This document shows positions 63,711-64,000 of a DNA stretch of 64,000 nt, piece after piece (within the stretch, counting starts at the first letter, position 1; every line of letters begins with the position of its first letter). Under the pieces are notes generated by a model that was given only the letters and a program-made list of their open reading frames with translations, made no database searches and was not told where the DNA came from. Source of the stretch: Bacillota bacterium. Its GTDB lineage: Bacteria > Bacillota > Clostridia > Saccharofermentanales > Saccharofermentanaceae. A program made the translations under genes and the position numbers. The DNA is taken from contig JAEWUD010000037.1 of NCBI GenBank assembly GCA_023397475.1, positions 1 through 64,000 of the forward strand. Direction: 5' to 3'.

Positions 63711-64000
63711 ATGAAAATGGAACAGAAACGTAGAATTGTCCTCTTGTCCATTCTGTTGGCTCTTCTATTCATTCCGCTCTTCTACCTCATATTTATTTTG
63801 AACGCGCCGAAGAAGACAACGGATTCTGCAGAAACAACCAGCCTTGCTACCATGGCTGAGCCGGATGCGGAAGCCGGCTTTGACCTGAACCCGCTCTCCT
63901 ATGAGGATCGCATGGATACCGCTCCGACAGATCCGTACCTTTTCCCGGATATTGACTCTGTCGTAACTCTCCGGATGGCAAACGGACCGGGGAAACCTTC
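63711..64000 (+). CDS. Membrane-anchored protein, partial at the window end
   Basis: An open frame from ATG 63711, preceded by GCGGAGGTTTAC, runs to the last base without a stop. The visible 96 residues begin MKMEQKRRIVLLSILLALLF, continue into one hydrophobic span (to about residue 31), then an acidic Thr/Ala/Pro-rich external spacer ending in ITLRM-like sequence. The family cannot be told from the visible part. Confidence 0.7.
   Translation, partial: MKMEQKRRIVLLSILLALLFIPLFYLIFILNAPKKTTDSAETTSLATMAEPDAEAGFDLNPLSYEDRMDTAPTDPYLFPDIDSVVTLRMANGPGKP

Overview
The window looks like a chromosomal segment of an anaerobic Gram-positive bacterium of the class Clostridia (Bacillota). The evidence is a HydE-type maturase of [FeFe] hydrogenase, a two-gene cobalamin methionine synthase whose reactivation domain is a separate protein, strong AGGAGG-type ribosome binding sites, several small lipoproteins with Thr/Ala/Ser-rich spacers, a Gram-positive LexA box, and a carbohydrate-binding-protein / VTC polymerase / DUF4956 trio. 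The core genome is moderately GC-rich. The first 6 kb and parts of the toxin locus are clearly more AT-rich. The species cannot be named from the sequence.

Region 1 (about 0.1-25.9 kb, all on the minus strand) is a polymorphic-toxin locus. It starts at the right with a secreted 2.67-kresidue RHS/YD-repeat protein (17749-25746) driven by a near-consensus promoter. A putative membrane immunity gene follows. Then come four 5'-truncated RHS cassettes (D, C, B, A), each carrying the end of the YD core, a conserved SDPSGY junction, a different C-terminal tip and its own putative immunity gene. Recognisable tips are a GIY-YIG/URI-like nuclease (D) and a CdiA-type tRNase-like domain (C). Tip A is unknown. 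Tip B and the tip of the full-length protein are purely hydrophobic and are paired with multi-span membrane proteins. Left of cassette A is a bank of orphan immunity-like genes (133-5418). Cassettes B, C and D have a stop codon just upstream of the truncation point, and B also sits behind a terminator, so they look like silent donor tips. The full-length gene is a chimera: its 5' part is GC-rich and its 3' part, from about 20965, is AT-rich, as expected from tip replacement by recombination in the YD core.

Region 2 (25.9-26.9 kb) is gene-free and holds a tandem array of about 74-bp repeats interspersed with GC-rich palindromes. Related hairpin repeats recur at 39.8-40.1 kb and, inverted, at 56.9-57.4 kb. 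All three share a short core.

Region 3 (27-37.6 kb, minus strand) holds trmB, an ATC-hydrolase-like gene, a DJ-1/PfpI gene, a sulfur amino-acid cluster (patB-type lyase, cysK, MetH reactivation protein, metH), hydE and a DUF4153 membrane protein. A tRNA-Ser(GGA) with promoter and terminator follows at 38.2 kb, then an AraC regulator.

Region 4 (40.7-48.7 kb) holds an MBL-fold lipoprotein and a GT-C-like membrane protein (minus strand), the DUF4353 / VTC / DUF4956 operon (plus strand), and an alpha/beta hydrolase and ndk (minus strand).

Region 5 (49.1-64 kb) holds a lipoprotein, a SRAP peptidase, a LexA-controlled Y-family polymerase, a diguanylate cyclase, lrgAB, an S41 peptidase, a GH43 xylosidase, small membrane proteins, a CapA-like phosphoesterase, a split ArsP/DUF318-type permease, and the start of a membrane-anchored protein that runs off the window.
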